Below, piece after piece: positions 1 through 9,470 of a stretch of DNA of 46,911 nt. How positions within the stretch are numbered: the first letter of the stretch is position 1; each line of letters starts with the position of its first letter. Location: the IMG/VR virus record IMGVR_UViG_3300015374_000013, positions 1 through 46,911 of that record. The stretch is one strand, 5' to 3'. The notes beneath the pieces are model-generated. The model had not been told where the DNA came from, did not search any database, and saw nothing but the letters and a program-made list of their open reading frames with translations. Source of the stretch: a virus. The position numbers were made by a program, and so were the translations under genes.

Positions 1-3000
1 CTCGCGTGGCGCGATCAGCAGCTACTCCGGTTGGAGTGGGGTGGCGCGACTCGCAAGGGCGGCGCGATCCCGGTCAACCCCCTCATCACGAACAACCTCG
101 ACCGCTACCTTCGTCTCGCCGCGAACCTGCCGCAGGGTGGCGGCGGCAAGCAGATCGGCGCCCTGGTCGATGCCAAGAGCATCCCTGACCTCAACCGGCG
201 TCTCTCTTCCATCGCCCGCTACGACGCGGCTCGCTACCGGCACGAAGTCGAATCCTCGAAGCATCACGGCTGGTGGGAGGGCGCTCTGAACGCTGGCGGC
301 ACCGGCCTCTCCTGGATCAGCTACCCCGGCGTCAAGGTCAAGGAACAGGCTCTCCTCTTCGCCGCGACCTTCCGCGAGGCGACCCGCACTCTTCAGGATC
401 CGTACTCCCGCGCTGGCGGCTCCGCTGGCATCCACTCTGACATCCGGCAGGAGGCTCGCAGCTACGAGAAGTGGTTGCAGGACGAGCATCCCTGGATGAA
501 CCTCGGGCTGAGCATCGCCCTCGACCCTCTTAGCTACGCCTTCCCCTGGACGCTCGCCGGTGCCGGGATCAAGGCTGGCGTTCGCGGGGGCACCGAGATC
601 GCGCTTCAGGCCGAGAAGCTAGGGTACGGGATCTCCCGCTCTGGCAGCTTGATCCGCTACAAGGCTCTTGTCCCCGTCTCGAAGACCGGGCTGGCGCTGA
701 CCGTCCCCGCTCGCAGCGGTCGCCTGCTCCGCACGACTGCGCAGGTCGAGATGGACGCGATCAAGGCCTCTCGCCCCGGACAGGCGATCTCCTTCGCCGT
801 CGAGAAGGCTACTGCCCTCAAAAGTGAGGCGATCTCCGTCGCTCGCGCCCGTGTCGCCCGAGATGCGCGGCACGGTTTCTCGACCAAGACTCTGAAGGGG
901 CGGTTCCCCGAGGAGGTCATCACGACCGGCCGGGGCGCCAAGCCTGACACGGTGAAACAGCTTGAACAATGGGACGAGAAGATCGACAAGTATCTCAACG
1001 GACTACACCCGCAACTTCTCTCGGATCTCCACCGCTCCGGACTCTCTCTCTTTTCGCACGTCTCGCGTGACGAACACAGCGGAATCGGCGCTGCAATCCT
1101 TGCGCGAATGGCCGAGGTATTCCGCACGAACCAAGTCAAGCGCCTTGCCTTGCAGCGTGCTCGCGACGAATGGCGCGGGATCACCGAGGATGGCACGGTC
1201 AATCTGGCAGCCGGTGAAGCCCGCGCTCGCGTCGTCTACCTTGACTACTTGCAGCGTGGCGGCGCCTACATCCGGGGAGCGCACGATGCCGAGCTTGCTC
1301 GCGAGATCACTCCGCGCGTCTACCAGTTGCTCGATCAGTGGGAGGCGACGATCTTCCGCAAGCTTCAGGATCGCATCGAGAAGATGGCCGACGATGCCGG
1401 TCGCCCGCTGTTCGAGGGGGACTCTGGTCGCTGGATCGGCCGTGACTCCGAGGCTCGCCACTACTTCCGCGCCCTGGGCGCTGACGCCTTCGATCCGAAG
1501 CGCAAGGTGCCGATCAAGAACACTCGCTTCGGCGAGGAGTTCACCGTGGGCGAGAAGGATCAGATTGTCGATGACGAGATCCGTGGTGAGACGGGCCGCT
1601 TCAAGGCCTGGTTCTACCGTGAGCGGGCCGAGGGTCGCGCGATGAGCGACGACTATATGGACACACGCATCACCGAGATCATCCGCGATGCTAACAAGGG
1701 CTGGCGCCAGAAGGCCAACGGCAAGTGGGAGGACACGCGCCGCACGATTCTCGTCCCGGACATCTACGCCCGCCAGCTACGCCACCTGTACGGCGAGGTT
1801 CTGCACTCCACGTCTCCGCTTGTCCGCGAGAAGGATCTTGACTATGACATCCTGCGCGGGCTGCGCGAGGTTGCCGCGCGACCGCAGGACGCCTTCGAGT
1901 CGCAGATGGAGAAGGAGTTTGAGCAGTACGCCTACATCCTGGCCGGTGGCCCCTCCGAGGTTACTGGCGGGCTGGCCGTGAAGACGGATCCCCACATCTT
2001 CGACTTCCTCCCGCAGACCGACCGGGCGACCCGAGCGCAGCACGACGCGATCCGCAAGGCCGTCGATGAGGCGTCCGCGATGATGGGGCGGGCCTACAAC
2101 GAGAGCTTGCCCACTGAGCTTCGTCGCGAGTGGGCGCTGATGGCTGCCCTCAAGGAGGCGCAGGGATTCGTTGGTCGCAATACCTACCGCGCGATCCAGG
2201 GAGGTACATCGGCTTGGATCATCCTTACCCTTCCGCTCCGTTCCGGCTGGATCGTTCGCAACGTCGTGGACAATACGGCGAAGGCTATGACGCGGGGCGT
2301 CGTGGATCCTCGGCACTACCTTTCGAGCGGTGTTCTGACCGCCGACCTGCGGGCTGTCCTCTTCGCCGCCGAGAAGATGGACTCGATCTTCGGTACGCGC
2401 GTGGCCGAGCATTACGGCGAGCTTATGGATCGGTTCTGGGGGCAGCGCATCGAGTCGTTGCAGAAAATCTTTCACACCCACGGTATCGAGGTTCCGGCGC
2501 AGGTCTTGGAGGAGATGCGCTTCAACCCGTTCGAGCACGGCCAGCGTCTCGCCCGCCCGAGCTACGCCGCCACCGGCAAGAAGGTTGAGCGCGGCGCCCT
2601 CGCCAGCTTCCGCGATGGCGTCTGGGAACTCTTCGCCTCCAAGCCCGAGAACTACGCCAAGCGCATCCTGTACCGCAAGAAGTACGCTGAGGTTCTGGCC
2701 GAGACTGGCGATGAGACGCGGGCCTTCAAGGAGGCGTGGGCTGAGGTCGAGCATACGCTGTTCGACTACTCCAAGGTCACCGTCATCGAAGACACGCTGA
2801 AGCCGCTGTTCCCCTTTATGCAGTTCTGGCGTAAGAACACGAAGTTCTGGCTACAGACTGCGGTTGAGAAGCCCTACCTTCCCTACGGGCTGGTCAACTT
2901 CGAGGAGAAGCTGAGGGATCAGGTTCACGCCGATCTTCCGGACTGGCAGCGTCGCTACATTCACACCGACGAGATCGCCGACGGCCTGAATCAGATCCCC

Positions 3001-5652
3001 GGCCTCGGCTGGCTCGCCCGCCCGCTGGCGGATTCCGACTCGATGGTGGATCCTGTTTCGTTCTTCTCGTTCGCGCCGCTCTACCGCACGTTCAAGAGCG
3101 AGAACCCGAACCTTCCCGGCGAGCAGGCTGGTCTGCCATTCCTCTCGGGGATGATCGACGCTATGAACGATTGGGGACTGTCGATGAACCCGCTCATTCG
3201 CAAGCCTCTTGAGTGGGGCGGCGTCGCGAACTACCGCTCCTGGCAGAGCATCTTCCCTCAGACGCCGGTGGTGCAGGCTTTCACGCGGAAGTATCTCAAC
3301 GAGCGCTTCCCCAACGGCCTCAATATTGAGGCGTGGATTCAGGATGCGACACTCGGTCAGCTTTTCGACCTGCCCAACGCGCAGGAGAAGCTGGCCTCGG
3401 ACTTCAACCAGTACGTGCAAATGGAGATGGCAAACCAGGCGCTCCGGGGCGAAGAGCCTAACCGCGCGAAGGCTGAAAAGAAGCTCCAAGATTTCTTCCT
3501 CGTATTCAATATCGTCGGCTACTTTGGAGGCGTCTATGCCCGTCGTGCGACACCCCAAGACCAGTGGCTATGGAAGCTCTCGGATGACTTCCATAAGCAC
3601 ACGAAGGAATGGAACGATCTCACTCCGAAAGAGCAGCAGGCCTACCAGCTATACAAGCGCCGCAAACTCGACCCGGTCGAGTTCGATCGCTACGTGTCCC
3701 TGATCCCGCTGATTCAGGCCTACTTCGGCCAGCCGAACTACGCGACCAAGGAGTCGATGAAGCTGCGGTACCCGGAGATCGTGCCCTTCGTTGAGCCTGC
3801 CTGGTCTGGGAAGGGCTTGCAGTCCGAGGAGTACCTGCATCACGCGCAGCTTGCGAAGGAGACTGGCACGATCATCGCCCTCTCGAACCTGGCCTCCGAG
3901 TTGAAGCTTAGCCCGGAGGTTCGCGACTTCGCCGAGAATCTGATGGTCACGCGCGAACTCAAGGAGTTCTGGGCTGCGAACGACACGCCCGCCGAGACTC
4001 GCGAGAAGCAGATCAAGGGGCAGTTCTTCCACTACATCGGGCGCCTTACCGACACCTACTTCGCGATCCCCGAGGACGACTTCGACGCGAAGAACGGGTT
4101 TCTCAAGCAGCACCCGGTCTTGGAACACTGGTGGCTACAGAACAACACGAACTCCGACGACTTCAAGTCGATCATCAATGCGAGCAACGCCGACCTCCGG
4201 GAGTTGTACTTCGAGCACCTGGACAACAAGGACTACAAGAGTGCCGACGCCTTTCTCCATCAGTACCCCTTCATCTTCGAGTTCACGAAGGCTGCCGACC
4301 GCGTTGATCCTGAGGGCAACTGGATCGGCAACGGCAAAGGCCACGGCCACGGTAGGCACGGCCTCTCTCAGCACGCGCAGGACTACCTCGCCGCCAAGTC
4401 CGCGCTCAGCCACTACTTCGCCCTGGGCGAGTCGATTCGTTCCAAGTGGCTCGCTGGTGGTTCGCCGGACGCGCTGAAGGTCAAAGCCTACTTCGCCAAG
4501 TACAGCCACTTCCACGGCGGTCAGGGCCGTGGCACGACCCAGCACGCTCGCGACTACCTGGCGGTTGCCCCGCTGCTCACCCGCTTCTTCAAGGTTGCCA
4601 AGGCTCGCGGGTTCAACGCCGCCTGGGACTCCCTCGACAAGAAGGAAGCCGCCAAGGTTCAGGCCTACTTCCGGAAGTACGCGCATCCCAAGGGGCACAG
4701 TCAGCACGCGAAGGACTATATGGAGAACAAGAAAGCTCTCGAATACTACTTCTCTCTGGACAAGTCCAAGCGCGATGAGTGGCTGCACGGCGGCTCCCCG
4801 AGGGCCGAGGCTGTCCTGGCCTACTTCAAGAAGTGGAGCAAGACGCATCAGGTCGAGCGGGCCTTCCGCAACAACCCGACGCTGAAGAGTCTGCGCCCCG
4901 AGCTTGCGATGCGCCTGAAGTTCTGGCAGAAGCTCTTTAGCCTCGACCCCTCGGCGCGGCCCGAGTTCATCCTTGAGAACGCCGAGAAGTACGGCGTCTT
5001 CATCTACGGCCCCATCGGTCAGTCTAAGCGCAACGAGCGCTTCAACGACTGGCTGCGGCAGGGCTATGCTCACGGCCTCGGCGACAAGGCTGCCGTCCTG
5101 CTCTACGTGAAGCCTCTGCTCGACTACTTCTTCAAGCTCAAGACGCGCGATCAGAAGCAGTTGTTCCTGAAGGCGAATCCCGAGCTTGACTACTACTTCC
5201 GGAACTTCGTCAAGGCTACGCCAAGCGGCGATGCAAAGCTCGACCGGCTTTTGGAGCAGTATTTCGCTCTGCCCGAGCATTCGCCTCAGCGCTCCGACTT
5301 CATCAAACGTCATCACGAAGTACAGGTCTATTTCAACTCGAAATCCACGCCTGCGGAAAGGGCGATCAGAAATCAGTTGGAGGTCTACTTCGGACTCTAC
5401 GGCCCCGAGCGCAAGATGTACGGCTTGCAGCACCCTGAGATTCAGGCCTACTTTGACCAGCGGGCCAACGAGCGCGATGCCGAGCAGGCTGTCGGTGAGG
5501 CTTTCGCCAAGGCCGACCCGAGATTGCGCCGCTTCTGGGATATGGCGCGGCTCGATATCACCCTTGCTGGTGAGCAGGTTCGCGAGGCTATGTTTGCACG
5601 CCGCAAGCTTGGAGTTCGCGGCCTTGCAACTCGTCGCGAACGCTCTGCTTAG
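1..5652 (+). CDS. Giant putative internal virion/ejection protein (5' end outside window)
   Basis: The frame is open to the left edge, so the start lies upstream; 1873 aa can be read from a TTG at 31, but that is probably not the true start. The protein is mostly helical and polar. Near residue 740 it has an aromatic/Arg-Asn segment (RSGWIVRNVVDN) and near 910-937 a segment ending FPFMQFWRKNT. I recall both styles from large phage structural 'polyvalent' proteins. Residues about 1440-1610 hold three tandem units (QHAxDY, ALxYYF, WLxGGSP, AYFxKY), and more xYF motifs follow to about 1810. It lies just upstream of scaffold and capsid, and the portal start at the other window edge would precede it if the ends join, so an injected internal head protein (T7 gp16-like role) is my best inference. 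I see no RNA polymerase, transglycosylase or protease motif. Virion placement is moderately sure, function is not. Confidence 0.6.
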   Translation, partial: LAWRDQQLLRLEWGGATRKGGAIPVNPLITNNLDRYLRLAANLPQGGGGKQIGALVDAKSIPDLNRRLSSIARYDAARYRHEVESSKHHGWWEGALNAGGTGLSWISYPGVKVKEQALLFAATFREATRTLQDPYSRAGGSAGIHSDIRQEARSYEKWLQDEHPWMNLGLSIALDPLSYAFPWTLAGAGIKAGVRGGTEIALQAEKLGYGISRSGSLIRYKALVPVSKTGLALTVPARSGRLLRTTAQVEMDAIKASRPGQAISFAVEKATALKSEAISVARARVARDARHGFSTKTLKGRFPEEVITTGRGAKPDTVKQLEQWDEKIDKYLNGLHPQLLSDLHRSGLSLFSHVSRDEHSGIGAAILARMAEVFRTNQVKRLALQRARDEWRGITEDGTVNLAAGEARARVVYLDYLQRGGAYIRGAHDAELAREITPRVYQLLDQWEATIFRKLQDRIEKMADDAGRPLFEGDSGRWIGRDSEARHYFRALGADAFDPKRKVPIKNTRFGEEFTVGEKDQIVDDEIRGETGRFKAWFYRERAEGRAMSDDYMDTRITEIIRDANKGWRQKANGKWEDTRRTILVPDIYARQLRHLYGEVLHSTSPLVREKDLDYDILRGLREVAARPQDAFESQMEKEFEQYAYILAGGPSEVTGGLAVKTDPHIFDFLPQTDRATRAQHDAIRKAVDEASAMMGRAYNESLPTELRREWALMAALKEAQGFVGRNTYRAIQGGTSAWIILTLPLRSGWIVRNVVDNTAKAMTRGVVDPRHYLSSGVLTADLRAVLFAAEKMDSIFGTRVAEHYGELMDRFWGQRIESLQKIFHTHGIEVPAQVLEEMRFNPFEHGQRLARPSYAATGKKVERGALASFRDGVWELFASKPENYAKRILYRKKYAEVLAETGDETRAFKEAWAEVEHTLFDYSKVTVIEDTLKPLFPFMQFWRKNTKFWLQTAVEKPYLPYGLVNFEEKLRDQVHADLPDWQRRYIHTDEIADGLNQIPGLGWLARPLADSDSMVDPVSFFSFAPLYRTFKSENPNLPGEQAGLPFLSGMIDAMNDWGLSMNPLIRKPLEWGGVANYRSWQSIFPQTPVVQAFTRKYLNERFPNGLNIEAWIQDATLGQLFDLPNAQEKLASDFNQYVQMEMANQALRGEEPNRAKAEKKLQDFFLVFNIVGYFGGVYARRATPQDQWLWKLSDDFHKHTKEWNDLTPKEQQAYQLYKRRKLDPVEFDRYVSLIPLIQAYFGQPNYATKESMKLRYPEIVPFVEPAWSGKGLQSEEYLHHAQLAKETGTIIALSNLASELKLSPEVRDFAENLMVTRELKEFWAANDTPAETREKQIKGQFFHYIGRLTDTYFAIPEDDFDAKNGFLKQHPVLEHWWLQNNTNSDDFKSIINASNADLRELYFEHLDNKDYKSADAFLHQYPFIFEFTKAADRVDPEGNWIGNGKGHGHGRHGLSQHAQDYLAAKSALSHYFALGESIRSKWLAGGSPDALKVKAYFAKYSHFHGGQGRGTTQHARDYLAVAPLLTRFFKVAKARGFNAAWDSLDKKEAAKVQAYFRKYAHPKGHSQHAKDYMENKKALEYYFSLDKSKRDEWLHGGSPRAEAVLAYFKKWSKTHQVERAFRNNPTLKSLRPELAMRLKFWQKLFSLDPSARPEFILENAEKYGVFIYGPIGQSKRNERFNDWLRQGYAHGLGDKAAVLLYVKPLLDYFFKLKTRDQKQLFLKANPELDYYFRNFVKATPSGDAKLDRLLEQYFALPEHSPQRSDFIKRHHEVQVYFNSKSTPAERAIRNQLEVYFGLYGPERKMYGLQHPEIQAYFDQRANERDAEQAVGEAFAKADPRLRRFWDMARLDITLAGEQVREAMFARRKLGVRGLATRRERSA

Positions 5653-5672
5653 CTGCCATCCGTAACCTGTGC

Positions 5673-5678
5673 TACTCT
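5673..5678 (+). promoter_or_regulatory. Promoter -10 box (TGC-TACTCT) before scaffold gene
   Basis: The extended -10 TGC-TACTCT (TGn-TAnnnT) lies 38 nt upstream of the scaffold start. It matches the box in front of the 10748 gene (GTGCTACTCTT in both). Here the start codon also has a GGAGG ribosome site, so this would be a leadered transcript. No clear -35 is visible. Confidence 0.5.
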
Positions 5679-5716
5679 TGGCACGTTCCTAAACTACGAA
5701 CGGAGGTTCACGCACT

Positions 5717-6421
5717 ATGTCGGAAGACACATCCACCACGGCGACATCAGAGGGGACATCGAGCGACGCTGGCGCGTCTGCCGGTGGCTCCGCTGACGGT
5801 GGCGCTGGCGGAACGGAGGCGGCTGAGCAGTTGGCCGCTGAGAGGGATGCACTTCAGGCAGAGGCCCGAAGGCATCAAGCGGAGCGCGACCGCGTTGCCG
5901 CAGAACGCGACAGGCTCAAGCGCGAGCTTGCCGCTGCCAAGGGCACTTCGTCCGACGAGACGCCTGCTGCCGCGTCCGGCCTGACGGCCGAGCAGATCGC
6001 GGAGCAAGTGCGGATGGAGATGCGGCGGGAAGCGACTCGTACTCGCGAGATCGCTGCCGCAGAGGCAACCGCCCGTGAGCAGTACCCGAATGCCAACCCC
6101 GAGATTTTCGCCCGCGTCGATGAGTTCGACTCGGCCGAGGCTCTTGTGGAGGCCGTTCGGTCTTCGCACGAAGCAACCACGTCGCTCATTCAGGACAGGT
6201 TGCAGGCTGCGGAGAAGGAACTCCGTGAGAGGTACGAGAAGGTTCACGGCCCTCTCCCCGAACCCGCTCAGACGTCCGAGCAGACCGCTCCTGCGGGCAC
6301 GCCCTCAATCGAGGAGTTGTCCGCGATGAACCAGGCGCAACTCGACGCTTTGGAGAAGCGCGAGCCGGGAGTCATCGACCGGGTTCTCCGTTCCGCCCAA
6401 GAGGCTGGATCTCTTGTCTAG
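5717..6421 (+). CDS. Capsid scaffolding protein
   Basis: The protein is 234 aa. Its low-complexity Ser/Thr/Gly/Ala N-terminus (about residues 1-35) is followed by a long charged coiled coil rich in AERDxL and QAERDR heptads (about 36-75), a middle helical part, and a C-terminal helix with LSAMNQAQLDAL. This composition, and its position directly before the major capsid gene, are typical of phage scaffolds, which guide procapsid assembly and then leave the head. The ATG at 5717 has GGAGG 11 nt upstream. The C-terminal helix would bind the capsid protein if it follows other scaffolds. No protease domain is visible. Confidence 0.8.
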   Translation: MSEDTSTTATSEGTSSDAGASAGGSADGGAGGTEAAEQLAAERDALQAEARRHQAERDRVAAERDRLKRELAAAKGTSSDETPAAASGLTAEQIAEQVRMEMRREATRTREIAAAEATAREQYPNANPEIFARVDEFDSAEALVEAVRSSHEATTSLIQDRLQAAEKELRERYEKVHGPLPEPAQTSEQTAPAGTPSIEELSAMNQAQLDALEKREPGVIDRVLRSAQEAGSLV

Positions 6422-6447
6422 CCTTACCAACCAAGGAGGATTGACCA

Positions 6448-7437
6448 GTGGCTAGCACCACCCCCACCCACGTCGATTCCTCGATCCCGGAGATTTGGGC
6501 CAAGGATACGCTCCGCAAGGTGCGCGTCGATGGCTTCTGGGGTCGATTCGTCGGCGGCGAGGGTTCGGGCGCTCCGATCATTCAGAAGACGGAGCTTCTG
6601 AACAACCCTGGCGACCTGATGCACATTCAGGTCACCGATGTTCTCGCGGGTGCGGGCATCTCGGGCGACACGGCCGTCCTGGAAGGCAGCGAGGAGAACC
6701 TCGCGACCACGGAGATCAAGGCGTCTCCGCTCCAGTACCGGCACGGTGTCCGGATGTTCCGCCGCGCGGACAAGAAGTCGATGCTCGACCTTCGGGCCGA
6801 GGGTCGGATGCGTCTCGAAGAGTGGGCGAGGAACAAGATCGACTCGCTCCGCTTCTCGCAGTTCGCAGCGACGTCGCTCGCCGCTCCGCTGGGCGCTGAG
6901 GCGTACACCCCCAACATCTACGTCGTAGGTGGCGGGGCGCTGTCCATCGATTCGGTCGCCCTCACGGACGACCTGACGGTGGCCGCGTGTCAGCAGATCA
7001 AGCTGATCCTGCGGATGAACAACGCGAAGCCGCTCGACGTTGACGGTCAGCCGCACTACGTCTACGTCACCCACCCGTACACGACTTATCAGCTCAAGCA
7101 GGAGTCGCGTTACGAGTCGTGGGTGCGCGAGGCGCACGTTCGCGGAGAGAGCAACCCGTTCTTCAGGGGCGCTCTGGCCGTCATCGACGGACTCATCATC
7201 TACGAGCACCCGTCGGTGCCCATCGCGACGAACGCCACGTCCGTTCCGGTGTCCAAGGGCATCGCGTTCGGTGCGGAGGCCTTTGTGGAGGCTCTGGACG
7301 AGAACATCTCGTACCAGGAGAAGCTGTTCGACTACGACAACGAGTACGGCCTCGCTGTCCGCTTCGCCTTCCAGTCGCGCCGCGCTCTGGAGCTTTCCTC
7401 GCTCCAGGTGTACACCACGGCGGAGACGATCAGCTAA
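6448..7437 (+). CDS. Major capsid protein, N4 gp56-like
   Basis: The 329-aa protein forms the head shell. The N-terminus (SSIPEIWAKDTL), a segment DTAVLEGSEENLATTEIKAS, RHGVRMFRRADKK, a long helix with RMRLEEWARNKID, and the C-terminal VIDGLIIYEHPSVPI strand pattern match the N4-gp56 family of HK97-fold major capsid proteins as I know it; length is normal for that family. It starts at GTG 6448 after a perfect AAGGAGG and sits 26 nt after the scaffold gene, the usual order. A hairpin terminator follows it. Confidence 0.88.
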   Translation: MASTTPTHVDSSIPEIWAKDTLRKVRVDGFWGRFVGGEGSGAPIIQKTELLNNPGDLMHIQVTDVLAGAGISGDTAVLEGSEENLATTEIKASPLQYRHGVRMFRRADKKSMLDLRAEGRMRLEEWARNKIDSLRFSQFAATSLAAPLGAEAYTPNIYVVGGGALSIDSVALTDDLTVAACQQIKLILRMNNAKPLDVDGQPHYVYVTHPYTTYQLKQESRYESWVREAHVRGESNPFFRGALAVIDGLIIYEHPSVPIATNATSVPVSKGIAFGAEAFVEALDENISYQEKLFDYDNEYGLAVRFAFQSRRALELSSLQVYTTAETIS

Positions 7438-7461
7438 GGCTGATCTCTCTAGCGGGATCGC

Positions 7462-7487
7462 AGGGGGCCGGTTTAGTCCGGCCCTCT
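7462..7487 (+). terminator. Hairpin terminator after major capsid gene
   Basis: A 10-bp stem (7462-7471 with 7478-7487, one G-U pair) has the 6-nt loop TTTAGT. The following sequence is only moderately T-rich. It sits between the capsid stop and the next promoter, so it could limit read-through and set capsid stoichiometry. Confidence 0.6.
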
Positions 7488-7490
7488 GTG

Positions 7491-7496
7491 TATTCT
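7491..7496 (+). promoter_or_regulatory. Leaderless promoter -10 box (TATTCT), 7 nt before start codon
   Basis: TATTCT preceded by TGTG lies exactly 7 nt before the GTG at 7504. Transcription from such a box would begin at or next to the start codon. No ribosome binding site is present, which fits a leaderless mRNA. Confidence 0.65.
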
Positions 7497-7503
7497 GGGT
7501 CTT

Positions 7504-9468
7504 GTGACGGTTCTTCCCTCCCTGCGTTCAACCGGCCTGTTCATCGGGACGGGCGCCATCGCTGGCCGTACTGACGCCGAGCTTGCGCGGTACGATCAGA
7601 TCATCACCAACTTCGACCACGCCGACCGGATCCCCGGCACCAAGGCGATCAACCCTGCCTGTCGCTTCCTGAACTACAAGAACGCGCTGCTCTGCAACGA
7701 TTGGGGGCGCGAAGGCCCGCCGCCGCTGCCGACGGACGGCCACGGTGTTGGCACCACTGGCGTTTCCCACACCGAGCTTGTGGAGAACCCGGATTGGGGT
7801 CTGTACACGATGCTCACCGAGACGTATCCGAACTCGGTGGGACGCGATACCCCCGCCGTCCTCTGGGAGTGCATCACCACGGGCGTCGTCGTCAACGAGA
7901 ACGCTTCGAAGGGCGACACCACCCGCAAGGCCTATCTCCCTGAGGCTGCGGGCCTGACCATCGGCCAGCCCTCGCTGACCGGCCGCGCCGCCTACAAGTC
8001 GTTCGACTTCGGCACCGAGGGGATCCGCACGGACTTCAAGCTTCAGGGCGAGCAGGACTACTGCTTCGAGGGATGGGCGCAGGTCGATGCTCTTGGCAGC
8101 TATATGGCTCTCGTCGGCTCTGACGGGACGAGCCACCGGATGAGTGTCTTCGTCCGGCCCGACGGTTTCCCGTCGTTCTACAGCGACACCAACCTCGAAG
8201 GGCAGACTTGGTTCCAGGACACGGTTCCCGTTGGCACGCCTTTCCATTGGGCGTGCAACTGGCGCCACTCCACGCTTACCGCCGAGTTCTTCATCAACGG
8301 CGAGTCGATGGGGGAGGTCGTACTTGCGCAGCCGATTTCCGGCGCGAATGTCGGCTACCTTAGCATCGGCTCTTGGCACAACGATTACGCGCATTACGTG
8401 TGGAATGGACGGCTGAGCCATATCGCCGTCTACCACCACGTATTGACCGAGAGGCGCATCACGGCTCATTACGTGAACGGCCCGACGGCTGCGCCGAGCG
8501 GAGGCGTCCTCTGCGAGTCTGGTCTGTTCCCCGACAACTACCTCGGCCGCGTGGATCATCCCGGCTACATCGACCGCTGGCTCTCGAACGTGCGGCTCGA
8601 CATCGAGGACTCGGATTGGGATGGGATAATGATGGATGACGTGGACGACACGGCTCGATTCCACTTCGGCGTCTGGATCGGCGTCCCGGATGAGCCGTAC
8701 TCCCCGCTGGTCGATGACGACCTCCGGGCGATGTTCACCACCTTCCTCACGGCCGTCTATGCCGATCTCTCCTCGGAGTTCCACGTCTGGGCGAACATCG
8801 CAAACTCGGCGCGTCCTGACGTCTGGGAGCTATGGCTGCCCCATCTCGATGGCGGCTTCCGCGAGTTCTGGAAGAAGACTGGCACCGGCGACTCCCGGCC
8901 CCTCGAACCTCCGACCTACCCCGCTGCGGTTAACGAGCGCTATGTCGATGCGGAGTTCCCCTACGAGGATGGCTACTTCCCCCTGGCGAATGCCGACGGT
9001 AAAGGCTTCTGCCCCATTACGTACGGGATTGCAGCCGACACTACCGCCCAGCTTTACGGGTACGCTAGCGCGATGCTCAGCTACAATGCGGCCCTCGATC
9101 AATACTACTGCTTTGCCAAGGGCGATGCGGTTCAGGATTCGTGGACTGTCTACTGGACGAAGGATATTGGTCAGCCTGTCGCTCCGCGTGTCGAGATTGC
9201 GACCAACTGCTTCACTCGCGAGTTCACCGACGGGATCGTGCTGGTCAACGGCAGTAGCGCGGCGCACGCCTTTCCCGTCTCCCGCTTCTCTGGCCCCGGA
9301 TTCACGCGGATGGACGGCTCGCAGGCTCCCTCTTCGGTCACGCTTCAGCCTGGGACTGCGGAGATCATCACCGGCAAGCGTCTTGTGCCTGACACTCGCC
9401 GTAAGATCTCGCTGCCGAAGAAGCGCGGAACGGTCGCATCCCGTCCTACCTACGTGCTAGAGTCATAG
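7504..9468 (+). CDS. TIM-barrel glycosidase-like virion protein with inserted LamG domain
   Basis: 654 aa. Residues about 1-130 and 330-560 resemble the GHL15-type glycoside-hydrolase-like TIM barrel: an early FDHADRIPG segment, then SDWDGIMMDDVDD (strand-end acidic residues), WANIANS, LDGGFREFW and a final PVSRFSGPGF beta domain. Between them, about 160-320, lies a LamG/concanavalin-like sandwich (SFDFGTEG, FEGWAQVD, FINGESMG, WNGRLSHIAVYHHVLTERRI). Such a protein could be a receptor-binding or capsule/exopolysaccharide-degrading tail component. Acidic residues for catalysis are present (DDVDD), but activity is unproven. The start has no ribosome site but has a -10 box 7 nt upstream. Fold call is moderate; role is inferred. 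Confidence 0.55.
   Translation: MTVLPSLRSTGLFIGTGAIAGRTDAELARYDQIITNFDHADRIPGTKAINPACRFLNYKNALLCNDWGREGPPPLPTDGHGVGTTGVSHTELVENPDWGLYTMLTETYPNSVGRDTPAVLWECITTGVVVNENASKGDTTRKAYLPEAAGLTIGQPSLTGRAAYKSFDFGTEGIRTDFKLQGEQDYCFEGWAQVDALGSYMALVGSDGTSHRMSVFVRPDGFPSFYSDTNLEGQTWFQDTVPVGTPFHWACNWRHSTLTAEFFINGESMGEVVLAQPISGANVGYLSIGSWHNDYAHYVWNGRLSHIAVYHHVLTERRITAHYVNGPTAAPSGGVLCESGLFPDNYLGRVDHPGYIDRWLSNVRLDIEDSDWDGIMMDDVDDTARFHFGVWIGVPDEPYSPLVDDDLRAMFTTFLTAVYADLSSEFHVWANIANSARPDVWELWLPHLDGGFREFWKKTGTGDSRPLEPPTYPAAVNERYVDAEFPYEDGYFPLANADGKGFCPITYGIAADTTAQLYGYASAMLSYNAALDQYYCFAKGDAVQDSWTVYWTKDIGQPVAPRVEIATNCFTREFTDGIVLVNGSSAAHAFPVSRFSGPGFTRMDGSQAPSSVTLQPGTAEIITGKRLVPDTRRKISLPKKRGTVASRPTYVLES
9458..9463 (+). 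promoter_or_regulatory. Leaderless promoter -10 box (TGC-TAGAGT), 7 nt before start codon
   Basis: The extended -10 TGC-TAGAGT overlaps the end of the preceding gene and ends exactly 7 nt before the GTG at 9471. No ribosome site is seen. Confidence 0.6.
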
Positions 9469-9470
9469 CC

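Noticed and set aside
4135-5433. Minus-strand reading frame (432 aa) in the giant gene
   Set aside because: Antisense shadow; the plus frame has repeat structure and strong codon pattern.
31-5652. Possible virion RNA polymerase (N4-type) for the giant protein because the capsid protein is N4 gp56-like
   Set aside because: No T7-type polymerase motifs were found by reading; the repeat-rich end is unlike polymerases.
7528-8784. Minus-strand reading frame (418 aa) in the TIM-barrel/LamG gene
   Set aside because: Antisense shadow, low-complexity composition, no ribosome site.
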